A DNA stretch of 9,347 nucleotides from an uncultured Alphaproteobacteria bacterium (lineage in GTDB: Bacteria; Pseudomonadota; Alphaproteobacteria; Bin95). The notes below the pieces were generated by a model. That model saw only the letters and a program-made list of their open reading frames with translations, was not told where the DNA came from and searched no databases. The stretch lies in contig CAJXVF010000056.1 in the NCBI GenBank assembly GCA_913060845.1, forward strand, positions 1 to 9,347, read 5' to 3'. A program made the translations under genes and the position numbers. Positions 1 through 6,211 of this stretch are shown here, piece after piece; within the stretch, counting starts at the first letter, position 1, and each line of letters opens with the position of its first letter.

Positions 1-47
1 GAGATGTAGAGAGGTCTCGTGGGCTCGGAGATGTGTATAAGAGACAG
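1..47 (+). other. Illumina Nextera P7 adapter with index (library artefact)
   Basis: This stretch is not genomic. Positions 1-5 (GAGAT) match the end of the P7 flow-cell oligo. Positions 6-13 (GTAGAGAG) are the reverse complement of the Nextera i7 index N707 (CTCTCTAC). Positions 14-28 are the P7-side adapter (GTCTCGTGGGCTCGG), and 29-47 are the 19-bp Tn5 mosaic end (AGATGTGTATAAGAGACAG). All parts occur in exactly the order of the library oligo. The sequence was recognised from memory, but a match over the whole length leaves little doubt. The contig end is therefore an untrimmed read end. Confidence 0.97.
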
Positions 48-443
48 CCTGTAATCCTAGTGCTCGATCACTATGACCGCGCGATCAGAGCGGGCCGGGT
101 CGCCTCCTTGCGCGACGTCCAGCGCGTCCTGGACGAATTGAAGGCCATCCCCGAACGAGCCGGGCCGATTGCGGCAGCCGAAGCCCGGAAGGCCATCGCG
201 CGGCTCATCGAGGAGGCATCCGACAAGATCGCCCGGGCCTCGGCGCAGAAATCGATCACGACAGCCGATCGCATCTCCCGACGGCAACTTATTGTCGCGG
301 CCGTTGTCGGCGCACTCAGTGCCGCCTGTCTCGCGGCTGCCGCAGCTTGGGGAACGTATGTCGTCCTCGACGCGCGCGGTATCTGCGCGGAGCCGCCCGG
401 TCGGGCCCGGGATGGCTCCATCGTGTGCTTCGTTCAGCGGTAA
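48..443 (+). CDS. Small C-terminally membrane-anchored hypothetical protein, 5' truncated
   Basis: I do not recognise the family. The frame is open from the first genomic base to a TAA at 441-443, giving 131 native codons. The GTG that would start a longer frame at 33 lies inside the sequencing adapter, so the true start is off the contig. The visible protein has a charged, helical N-terminal part rich in Ala, Arg and Glu. A hydrophobic Ala-rich segment follows (from about RRQLIVAAVVGAL to WGTYVVL), which is probably one transmembrane helix. A short tail with two Cys residues ends the protein. It lies just upstream of a mobilization operon in the same orientation, so a conjugation-related accessory role is possible but unproven. 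Overlapping frames in this stretch have weaker protein character. Confidence 0.6.
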   Translation, partial: PVILVLDHYDRAIRAGRVASLRDVQRVLDELKAIPERAGPIAAAEARKAIARLIEEASDKIARASAQKSITTADRISRRQLIVAAVVGALSAACLAAAAAWGTYVVLDARGICAEPPGRARDGSIVCFVQR

Positions 444-575
444 TGGGCTGATCTCCTTCTCCGCCGGATGGCGTCGGCGGGATCAGCTGTGGGCGTTAGG
501 GGGGAAGGTGTGCGTTAGGGATTTTCAGGGCGGGGTCATAAAAACGAAAGAGGACTAAATTGGGGTTGAGCAGGC
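444..575 (+). promoter_or_regulatory. Candidate oriT / mob promoter region
   Basis: This is the gap directly upstream of the mobC-relaxase pair, where oriT usually lies in small mobilizable plasmids. It contains a compound inverted repeat: CTGATC (448-453) pairs with GATCAG (481-486), and CCGCCG (461-466) pairs with CGGCGG (475-480). To its right, the octamer GCGTTAGG occurs twice as a direct repeat, at about 493 and 511. A G-rich then A-rich stretch leads to the next start codon. I could not find the RP4-type nic consensus YATCCTG. The oriT assignment therefore rests on position and repeat structure only. Confidence 0.35.
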
Positions 576-944
576 ATGGCACGCGCAGGAGACGGAAAGC
601 AGAGGTCAAACCGCCGGAGGCGGCACAACCTCCTTCAGCAGCGGGTGGACGATGAAGAACTGGCCGGGTTCATCGAGCGCGCGCACAAGGCAGGGTTCCA
701 GGACCATCGTGATTATCACGGCGCTCTGATCTCCGGCGATGTGGAATTTGACCGCCGAGAGCGCCATGATCTCCTGCGCATCCATGGTGAGCTGGGAAAG
801 CAGGGCTCGAACCTGAACCAGCTCGCATATGCCGTAAACGCGGGACGCCTCACCGCGGTGTCGGCTGACGATCTTCGCGTAATCGATCAGACGCGCATCG
901 CGGTTGAGACCGCCACCGCGCTGATCCGGGCCCTGCTGGCATGA
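576..944 (+). CDS. mobC: MobC-like mobilization accessory protein
   Basis: This 122-residue basic protein resembles the bacterial mobilization MobC family. MobC proteins bind oriT and help the relaxase open the strands around nic. The N-terminus is strongly basic (residues 8-17 are mainly Arg, Lys, Asn and Gln), fitting DNA contact. Residues 72-90 carry the family signature ELGKQGSNLNQLAYAVNAG, comparable to the G-NNLNQIA motif of MobC. The start at 576 follows a purine-rich TTGAGCAGG stretch. The stop overlaps the relaxase ATG in an ATGA (941-944), which implies translational coupling and a shared operon. The symbol reflects family resemblance, not proven orthology. Confidence 0.78.
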   Translation: MARAGDGKQRSNRRRRHNLLQQRVDDEELAGFIERAHKAGFQDHRDYHGALISGDVEFDRRERHDLLRIHGELGKQGSNLNQLAYAVNAGRLTAVSADDLRVIDQTRIAVETATALIRALLA

Positions 945-3658
945 TCGGCGAGGCCATCAAGAAAGAAGGGGAAAAAGGGTCCGGTGGCGGCGCAGATGCC
1001 TTCAAGCCCGGCGTGGCATATGTCTGCGGCAAGGCCACGCGGGTCGCACTGCGCAACCTCGCCTCGCGCGACTGGCAGAACGCGGCTGGGGACATGCGCC
1101 TCACGTCAGAGCTGAACAGCAGAGTCCGGAAACCATATTACCATTTGGTCCTCAGTTGGCATGAGCTGGAGCAGCCGACGGATGACCAGATGGTCGCGGC
1201 GGCCGACCATATGATCCGAAGCCTCGGGCTGGAGGAACATCAGATCGTCATCGGGACACATCACGACACGATGCGGCGGCATGTGCATCTGGTTTGCAAC
1301 ACGGTTCACCCCATCACCGGAAAGGTCTGGTCGAAATCGAACGATCATCTCCGCATCGAGAAGGCCTGCCGGGAAATCGAGCTGGCACAAGGCTGGTCAC
1401 ATGATCGGGGCCGGTGCGCGTTCGATGTGTCAGCGGATGGCACGGTCGAGTTGAAACCCAACCCAGCGGCCTGGGACAAGAAGAAAGCGGACCGGGACGC
1501 CGGGAAGAGACCCAAAACCTCCGGCGCGCGCAAGTTTGAGAAATCGATCGGAATCGAAACCTTCGAACATGGCATTCCCGCAGCCCTGAAGGCCCGGTTT
1601 GCAGAGGCCGTTGCCTCCGCGCGGGACTGGCAGGGCCTTCACGCGGCCCTCGGAGAGCTTGGGCTATGCTATTACAAGGCCGGGTCCGGTGCGCGGGTCG
1701 GCATCCTAGGCAGCACCGAATTCGCAAAAGCGTCAGCGTTCGGATCGAAGTTTTCCATCCGTAAGATGGTGGCCGCCCTTGGGGCATATAAAGATCCGGA
1801 AGGCGCATACGTCAATGATCTCAAAGAGGATCACAAGGGCATCGAAAGCATATCCGGGGTGGTCTGGGAAGAGGACCGCAAAGCGACCGCATCATCGGCG
1901 TTCAAGCTGACCCTCTTGCGCCGCATCTACTGCGACCTTCATCTCGATCCCGCCGTGTCTAACGCGATCCGCTTTGTCGATCTGCAGGATGTACCGCCTC
2001 AGATCACGTTCCGGGATAACGCGACGCTTGTCGATCATGGCGACCGCCTGACGACATCACGCAGCACCTACGAGACGCGCGCGGCCATGATCGCGATCGC
2101 AAAAGCCAAGGGGTGGTCCTCGGTGAAGTTCACCGGTTCACCTGACTTCGTGCGTCTTGCGTCTCTCGAGGCCGCCCGTGCGGGTCTCCCCGTGCATGGT
2201 GCCCCGCAGGACATTCAGACGCAGTGTGATGCGATCCTCGAACGGCTGGAGCGCCAACAGCGCCGGATCGAGGCCGAGGCCCGGGCGGGGCAGCAAGCGG
2301 CCCATGATGCCACTGTAGACCGCGAGCAGGGGATCCGGGTGAATGACGCGGAACGGGCAGAGGCCGCAGCCCGGGTCGATGTCAGGACCGCCGAGGTCAG
2401 AGCCGTGATCGATGCCATCGGCCCCGGGCGTGATCCCGTCCGGACGGCCTTGCGGACTGTGGCGCGCCAGGAAGAGAAGCGGATCAAAGCAGAGCTGCCG
2501 GATCGCCGGAGCGTCTCGAACCCGCAAGCCGCCCCGGACGCGGATCGCCGAGGCAGCAGCACACATCGTCGGATCGCAAGAGCGGTCAAAGAGAACGATC
2601 ATCACGAGTTGGACCGGATGCGGACGGTCCACATCGACGAGATCGCCTCGCGCGGTGGCTGGTCCTATGACCCCAAACACAAGGACGGGCATAACGACCC
2701 GCAGGGCCGGGATCGCCGGACCTATGTGCGCGCTGGCGAGACAATCAAGGCGACGCGGAAAGGGTCGCTCTGGGTCTGGACGAATAACAAGACGGGCGCA
2801 TCCGGATCGGTCATCGATCTTTGGCTATCCGACAATGCGGGATCGACACTTGGCGATGCGCGCAAGGCGTTCCGCGAGATCATGGGCACTGACACACCGA
2901 TGCTCGTGCCCCCAGCAGCGCCGCGCCTGGGCGACACCCCTCAAGACCACACCGAGGCCCGGCGCCGATGGGAGGAAGCACCTTATATCGACGATCACCG
3001 GACCTACGCAGAGGATCGGGGCATCTCGAAAGCGACCCTGCACCGTTTCCGGGACGATGTGCGCTGTGGCGCTTTTGGCGGCATATACTTCGCGCATCGC
3101 AACCCAGAGACCGACGATATCGTAGGGTTCGAACAGCGGTGGGAGAAGGATGGTCAGAAGAACGCTGCGCGCTTTGCCAAAGGCGGCCTGAAGACCGTCT
3201 CGGTCCTCGGCAATCCGAAAACCGCGACACGCATGGTGATCTTTGAAGGTGGTCTGGACGCCCTCGCACTTGCAGAATTTGAGGACCGGCACGACACGAT
3301 CTACGTCAGCACAGGCGGCGGGTTCGGGCCAAAGACGGAGGCCGCCCTTCTCAAGATCGCTGAGGGCCGACTGGTGCTATCAGGCTTCGATAATGATGCG
3401 GCAGGGGAAGCACTTCACAGGTGGCTCACCGGGCTCCTGCCCCGCGCCACGCGTCTTGCGCCGCCATCGCAGGTCGAGGGCGCAATGAACGTGAAGCCCT
3501 GCAAGGACTGGCTCGATGTGCTCAACGCCTCCAAGGTTGCCGCTTCGCAAACCATGTCACCGAGCAACCTTGCGGCTCACAGTGAAAGTGCGGGCCTTGC
3601 CGAGCAGTTGGTGCAGGCACCGCATTTGCGTGAACCCGAGATGCCGGAATTTGGCTGA
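941..3658 (+). CDS. MOBP-type relaxase fused to LPD7, DUF3991-like and TOPRIM primase domains
   Basis: This 905-residue protein should nick oriT, stay bound to the 5' end of the transferred strand, and supply a primase-like C-terminal activity. Residues about 20-160 form the relaxase domain. The metal-binding motif HHDTMRRHVHLVCN lies at 107-120, with His107, His114 and His116 as candidate ligands. Tyr27, in the GVAYVCGKA context, is a candidate catalytic tyrosine. Residues about 360-425 (RSTYETRAAMIAIAKAKGW onward) resemble LPD7. Residues about 425-520 are charged and probably coiled-coil. Residues about 555-648 resemble DUF3991. Residues about 764-830 form a TOPRIM-like fold, with Glu769 in VIFEGGLDALA and Asp817/Asp819 in GFDNDAAG. 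The ATG overlaps the end of the mobC-like gene. The length and domain order fit known alphaproteobacterial relaxase-primase fusions. Base composition is clearly GC-rich, unlike the rep module downstream. The exact catalytic Tyr is inferred. Confidence 0.88.
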   Translation: MIGEAIKKEGEKGSGGGADAFKPGVAYVCGKATRVALRNLASRDWQNAAGDMRLTSELNSRVRKPYYHLVLSWHELEQPTDDQMVAAADHMIRSLGLEEHQIVIGTHHDTMRRHVHLVCNTVHPITGKVWSKSNDHLRIEKACREIELAQGWSHDRGRCAFDVSADGTVELKPNPAAWDKKKADRDAGKRPKTSGARKFEKSIGIETFEHGIPAALKARFAEAVASARDWQGLHAALGELGLCYYKAGSGARVGILGSTEFAKASAFGSKFSIRKMVAALGAYKDPEGAYVNDLKEDHKGIESISGVVWEEDRKATASSAFKLTLLRRIYCDLHLDPAVSNAIRFVDLQDVPPQITFRDNATLVDHGDRLTTSRSTYETRAAMIAIAKAKGWSSVKFTGSPDFVRLASLEAARAGLPVHGAPQDIQTQCDAILERLERQQRRIEAEARAGQQAAHDATVDREQGIRVNDAERAEAAARVDVRTAEVRAVIDAIGPGRDPVRTALRTVARQEEKRIKAELPDRRSVSNPQAAPDADRRGSSTHRRIARAVKENDHHELDRMRTVHIDEIASRGGWSYDPKHKDGHNDPQGRDRRTYVRAGETIKATRKGSLWVWTNNKTGASGSVIDLWLSDNAGSTLGDARKAFREIMGTDTPMLVPPAAPRLGDTPQDHTEARRRWEEAPYIDDHRTYAEDRGISKATLHRFRDDVRCGAFGGIYFAHRNPETDDIVGFEQRWEKDGQKNAARFAKGGLKTVSVLGNPKTATRMVIFEGGLDALALAEFEDRHDTIYVSTGGGFGPKTEAALLKIAEGRLVLSGFDNDAAGEALHRWLTGLLPRATRLAPPSQVEGAMNVKPCKDWLDVLNASKVAASQTMSPSNLAAHSESAGLAEQLVQAPHLREPEMPEFG

Positions 3659-3933
3659 CCTAACAAGCGCTGCAGCGCGACAAACAGAGATGAGGTCGCG
3701 TCAGATCCCATCGTCGCCACAAAAGTGATCACAGCGCTTCTTAAAATGAAGAAAAGAAGAGGACGTCAGGGCCTTGTGATACAATCCTGCCCCCTACCGG
3801 AATCTGCCCCTAAGCGGTGGCTTTAAGTATCTGTGGTTACTTTTTATACCTTGAAAGCCTCTTTCTTCTTTCTTCTTTCTTCTTTCTTCTGAGGAGATTT
3901 TAACATTTTGAATAAAGGGCTTACGGAGCTAAA
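3659..3933. other. Non-coding mob-rep junction, probable left part of the replication origin
   Basis: No gene is supported here. Nine bases after the relaxase stop is a perfect 12-bp palindrome, GCGCTGCAGCGC (3667-3678), with no T-run, so it is not a clear terminator. A purine tract (3748-3762) and a pyrimidine tract (3858-3890) are roughly complementary. At 3821-3850 an AT-rich stretch contains TGTGGTTAC (3832-3840), a weak match to a DnaA box on the complementary strand. The GC-rich style of the relaxase gene ends here and the lower-GC rep module begins, so a backbone junction lies within this segment. Confidence 0.5.
3861..3890 (+). repeat. Perfect 7-bp tandem repeat (CTTTCTT), four copies
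   Basis: The unit CTTTCTT is repeated exactly four times (3861-3888), followed by CT. The strand is pure pyrimidine, so the other strand is pure purine. It lies 44 bp upstream of the first iteron. Such tracts could aid melting or form unusual DNA structures in an origin. They are also prone to slippage, so copy number may vary between molecules. Confidence 0.9.
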
Positions 3934-3999
3934 CCGTAGTTTTCGCCATGCTGACCCGTAGTTTTCGCCATGCTGACCCGTAGTTTTCGCCATGGTGGA
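3934..3999 (+). repeat. Three tandem 22-bp iterons of the replication origin
   Basis: Three units begin at 3934, 3956 and 3978 with an exact 22-bp period. All share the 17-base core CCGTAGTTTTCGCCATG. Units 1 and 2 are identical; unit 3 differs in its last five bases. Tandem repeats of about one to two helical turns placed just upstream of a Rep_3-type gene are the classic binding sites for the initiator protein. They also serve copy-number control by handcuffing. The 63-bp gap to the rep ATG holds a further degenerate copy. Confidence 0.93.
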
Positions 4000-4015
4000 C
4001 TTGCATTGGTTCATC

Positions 4016-4058
4016 CCGTAGTTACACCATAACGTAGCAACGATTTTGGGATTCTACG
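4016..4058 (+). promoter_or_regulatory. Degenerate iteron and short inverted repeat before rep (probable rep operator)
   Basis: CCGTAGTT at 4016-4023 repeats the first eight bases of the iterons and is followed by ACACCAT, so it reads as a diverged fourth copy with one base missing. CGTAG (4033-4037) and CTACG (4054-4058) form a short inverted repeat ending just before the rep start at 4063. In many Rep_3 plasmids, Rep dimers repress their own gene at a partial inverted repeat of the iteron. This site is well placed for that role, but no clear sigma70 promoter could be assigned. Confidence 0.5.
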
Positions 4059-4062
4059 CGTA

Positions 4063-4884
4063 ATGAAAAAGAGCATACTGGACCTGACGCCACTAGCTGG
4101 TGAGATGCTGAAACCCAAAGAACTAATAGAACTCAGGAACACTGGGGCGCTCACGCTGCAAGATCGACGCGTATTCAACAAGCTTATTGAAAATGCGTGG
4201 GGCAAGAACCTTGGACGTGCTGGGCATTGGTTTGAGATCAAGACAGCAGAACTCCGGGACGCCACAGACCGAAACAAGCGGTTAGGCGACAGTATTGATC
4301 GGCTGATGCAAACGATCTGTCTGGTGGCTGATGAGGAAAATGGACTCGAAACACGGACGCCACTACTGTCGTCGAACAAGCTAGAGACCACCAAAAACGA
4401 TGGAACCTTCCGCTACAGACTGACGGAAGAGCTTGCTGAGCTGCTCAAGGATTCCACCATCTTTGCCAAACTAGACCTGGAAGTAATGAAATCGTTCAGG
4501 TCCAAATATGCCTTCAGCCTTTACGAGGCCATCGCCAGACGCATCAGGATGAGACGGTTCACAGAAAATTTGACCATGGATGACATTAGGAATGTGCTGG
4601 GGGTCGAAGAAGGGAAGTTGGATACATACAGCAACCTCCTAAAGTTCGCCATCCAACCAGCCTTGGAGGAGGTCAACGCCATCACGCCATATCAGGTCAC
4701 GATACTATCAAAGAAGAAGGGCCGAAAGGTTGAGAGCTTCATAATGGGATGGTCAGTCAAGGATACGGACGGGATGAAGCAGGCATACAAAGAGCTACAA
4801 CAGCCAAAGGTGGGTAGACGTGCAAGGGTGGACGGTAAAACAGATACGATAACGACAATTTCAACAGATGAGGTCACAGAATGA
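4063..4884 (+). CDS. rep: Rep_3-family plasmid replication initiator
   Basis: This 273-residue protein should bind the iterons just upstream and open the origin for host DnaA and helicase loading. It has the two winged-helix layout of the Rep_3 (RepE/RepA-like) family. The first domain, about residues 15-130, includes TLQDRRVFNKLIENAW (31-46). The second, about 135-235, includes SFRSKYAFSLYEAIARR (144-160) and NLLKFAIQPALEEVNAITPY (191-210). A Lys/Arg-containing C-terminal tail follows. The length is normal for the family. The ATG at 4063 has only a weak upstream GGGA, but it fits the N-terminus expected for these proteins. The last codon overlaps the ATG of the pentapeptide-repeat gene. Codon use is less GC-rich than in the relaxase gene, suggesting a separate origin for this module. 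Confidence 0.92.
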   Translation: MKKSILDLTPLAGEMLKPKELIELRNTGALTLQDRRVFNKLIENAWGKNLGRAGHWFEIKTAELRDATDRNKRLGDSIDRLMQTICLVADEENGLETRTPLLSSNKLETTKNDGTFRYRLTEELAELLKDSTIFAKLDLEVMKSFRSKYAFSLYEAIARRIRMRRFTENLTMDDIRNVLGVEEGKLDTYSNLLKFAIQPALEEVNAITPYQVTILSKKKGRKVESFIMGWSVKDTDGMKQAYKELQQPKVGRRARVDGKTDTITTISTDEVTE

Positions 4885-5246
4885 AGAAGATACTAGCAGC
4901 GATTACTGTAGCAGCCACCCTGATAAGCTCAGGTGCATCAGCCTTCGATGCCGAGCACGTAAAGCAACTTATAGAGACTGGAAATTGTGCTGGTTGTGAC
5001 TTTATCAGGGGTAATCTGAGCCGTGCTAATATGAAGGGTGCTGACCTGAGCGGTGCTAGCCTTAAGGGTGCTAACCTGAGGGCTTCAGACATGACAGAAG
5101 TTAATCTGAATGATTCAGACCTGACAGGTGCAGACCTGAGTGGTGCAGACCTGACAGATGCGGACCTTACATTTTCAATTATGAATGGCGCTATTCTCTG
5201 CAATACCACAATGCCAAATGGCGAGGTCATATACAGTGGTTGCTAA
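4881..5246 (+). CDS. Secreted pentapeptide-repeat protein
   Basis: This is a 121-residue protein. Residues 1-21 look like a Sec signal peptide: Lys2 and Lys3, a hydrophobic core, and an ASA cleavage site before FDAEHV. Residues 35-41 contain NCAGCDF, a CxxC pair seen at the start of small secreted pentapeptide proteins. Residues about 40-105 are A(D/N)LxX-type pentapeptide repeats, which normally form a right-handed quadrilateral beta-helix. The repeats are also visible in the DNA as degenerate 15-base units. The tail has two further Cys residues (107 and 121), so disulfides in the periplasm are plausible. The ATG overlaps the rep stop codon as ATGA, implying coupled translation. Its function is unknown. 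Cytoplasmic gyrase-protecting pentapeptide proteins lack a signal peptide, so that role is unlikely here. Confidence 0.85.
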   Translation: MKKILAAITVAATLISSGASAFDAEHVKQLIETGNCAGCDFIRGNLSRANMKGADLSGASLKGANLRASDMTEVNLNDSDLTGADLSGADLTDADLTFSIMNGAILCNTTMPNGEVIYSGC

Positions 5247-5278
5247 CGCAGTTGTCATAGGGTGACGTTCATGGGTAA

Positions 5279-5321
5279 CTGGGCTAACGTAAGCAGGTAA
5301 CATGGTGCTAACGGGGGTCAC
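5279..5321 (+). repeat. Upstream copy of the repeat pair flanking the HTH gene
   Basis: The segment contains TAACGTAAGCAGG (from 5285), TAACATGG (5298-5305) and CTAACGGGGGTCAC (5308-5321), ending immediately before the HTH gene's ATG. Close relatives of the first and last motifs recur in the same order and orientation downstream of that gene. The G-rich motif also provides its ribosome-binding region. Likely roles are operator or accessory origin sites, but that is inference. Confidence 0.6.
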
Positions 5322-5795
5322 ATGCCTTACTCAATGTCAAAAGCAGCTAAGGTCGCAGGCGTCAGTAAGACCACCATGCACAAGTGGGTGAAGTCAGGCA
5401 AGGTAACATCTACCAAGCTGGATGATGGTACGTACAGCATTGATGAGAGTGAACTTAGTCGTGTTATCCAAAGCCGTAAGCAGGTTCTGTCAACCACCGT
5501 TATCCCAGACGTAAACAAGGGTAACCCCAGCCCTAAACCAACACCACTAGGTTTAAGTATTTACAGAACAAATACCATAAATGAGATAAAATATGCTGCT
5601 GCGTTAGAGGCCGTTACCCATGAACGTCAACTATTGCGTGAACAGGTGAACGAGTTACGGCAGAGGGCAGATGCAGCAGAAGCACGGTCAGAGGCAGCGG
5701 CTGAAAGATATCACGACAGTATCAAGACCATGACACGCCTACTTGAAGACAAGAGAGAGCCACAGCAGCGCAAGAAGTTCCTTGGTATCTTCTAA
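5322..5795 (+). CDS. Plasmid HTH/coiled-coil DNA-binding protein
   Basis: This 157-residue protein probably binds DNA to regulate or assist plasmid replication or maintenance. Residues 4-50 form a MerR/excisionase-like helix-turn-helix: SMSKAAKVAGVSKTTMHKW followed by a wing and a DES-ELSRV helix. Residues 51-80 are a Pro/Ser-rich linker. Residues about 85-145 are a heptad-like coiled coil rich in Ala, Glu and Arg, likely for dimerization. The C-terminus ends REPQQRKKFLGIF, a basic-hydrophobic tail. Genes of this architecture commonly follow Rep_3 initiators on small plasmids and are annotated only as DNA-binding proteins. The start at 5322 has a G-rich ribosome-binding region just upstream. 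Repeats on both sides are candidate binding sites. Confidence 0.75.
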   Translation: MPYSMSKAAKVAGVSKTTMHKWVKSGKVTSTKLDDGTYSIDESELSRVIQSRKQVLSTTVIPDVNKGNPSPKPTPLGLSIYRTNTINEIKYAAALEAVTHERQLLREQVNELRQRADAAEARSEAAAERYHDSIKTMTRLLEDKREPQQRKKFLGIF

Positions 5796-5809
5796 TTGCC
5801 AGCCGTTCA

Positions 5810-5850
5810 CTGGTTAACGTAAGTGGATAACGGGGGTGACGTAAGCGGGT
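5810..5850 (+). repeat. Downstream copy of the repeat pair flanking the HTH gene
   Basis: The segment contains TAACGTAAGTGG (from 5815), ATAACGGGGGTGAC (5828-5841) and a third partial unit, ACGTAAGCGGG (5840-5850). It matches the segment ahead of the HTH gene in motif order but lacks about 11 bp between the two motifs. Further right, CCATGTTA (5881-5888) is the reverse complement of TAACATGG in the upstream copy. The two copies are about 530 bp apart and enclose exactly one gene. Confidence 0.6.
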
Positions 5851-6211
5851 CTGGTAAATATGTGGTGTAGCAAATCGTTACCATGTTAAGCTGTGCCACC
5901 TGAAATTCACACGAACGGAAATAATATGACCTCGATTGTTAGCAACTTGGCAAAAGCCCTTGCACCTATAGCTTTCGTAGCCGCTCTATCTGGGCCAGCG
6001 TTGGCGGCACCTTTGCAACTCAATCCTACCGGAGAACGTCCATGACCACCCAGAAAGCCGCGCCGGCTTCGCCTGAGCTGCGCAGCGCTACACTCAGCCC
6101 GCGCTACTGTCGGAATTATACCACGCCCCGGGGCACTACCCATCGGTTCGCTTCATATAGGTGAACGCTTTACCAAGAAAGCCGACCGAAACGTCGGCCA
6201 GAAAGAAAATT
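5851..6211. other. Junction region without a confident gene
   Basis: Between the repeats that follow the HTH gene and the glycosyltransferase start there is no well supported complete gene. It holds a 39-codon signal-peptide ORF (listed separately) and a GC-rich patch at about 6050-6145. A frame of 40 codons at 6042-6164 overlaps the signal-peptide ORF as ATGA but shows no recognisable protein character. GCCGAC (6181-6186) and GTCGGC (6193-6198) form a 6-bp hairpin with a 6-base loop and no T-run. The base composition changes several times, consistent with a join between the plasmid backbone and inserted cargo. Confidence 0.5.
5926..6045 (+). CDS. Possible short exported peptide or truncated secreted-protein gene
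   Basis: The 39-residue product reads like an intact Sec signal peptide. It starts MTSIVSNLAKALAPIAF, continues with an Ala/Leu-rich core, and has a PALA|APL cleavage context near residue 27. Only about 12 mature residues follow before the TGA. Its signal-peptide character is stronger than chance would suggest. The abrupt end suggests the first part of a secreted-protein gene cut off by recombination, or a genuine tiny exported peptide. The ribosome-binding site is weak (ACGGAAATAAT before the ATG). I cannot name a family. Confidence 0.4.
   Translation: MTSIVSNLAKALAPIAFVAALSGPALAAPLQLNPTGERP

Noticed and set aside
169..558. Alternative plus-strand frame of 129 codons in the first gene region
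   Set aside because: It is Arg/Ser/Pro-rich in the way of a shifted frame; the overlapping frame ending at 443 has a convincing transmembrane segment.
1314..2692. Several minus-strand frames of 70-184 codons inside the relaxase gene
   Set aside because: They are GC-rich shadows with unnatural composition, no ribosome-binding sites and no family character, opposite an intact conserved gene.
3832..3840. DnaA box
   Set aside because: TGTGGTTAC departs from the consensus at two positions, and a single weak match is not enough to list as a feature.
3934..4037. CRISPR-like reading of the regular repeats
   Set aside because: The 22-bp units are contiguous with no spacers and lie before a Rep_3 gene, which is the iteron pattern.
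5864..5893. Possible XerC/XerD (dif-like) site, suggested by ATGTTAAG near the HTH gene
   Set aside because: One arm matches only partly and the other hardly at all, so it does not meet the usual 11-6-11 pattern.
6181..6198. GCCGAC/GTCGGC hairpin as a terminator
   Set aside because: The stem is only 6 bp and no T-run follows on either strand.
6161..6211. GTG at 6161 as the glycosyltransferase start
   Set aside because: It would add 17 non-conserved basic residues, overlaps a hairpin, and has a poorer ribosome-binding context than the ATG at 6212.
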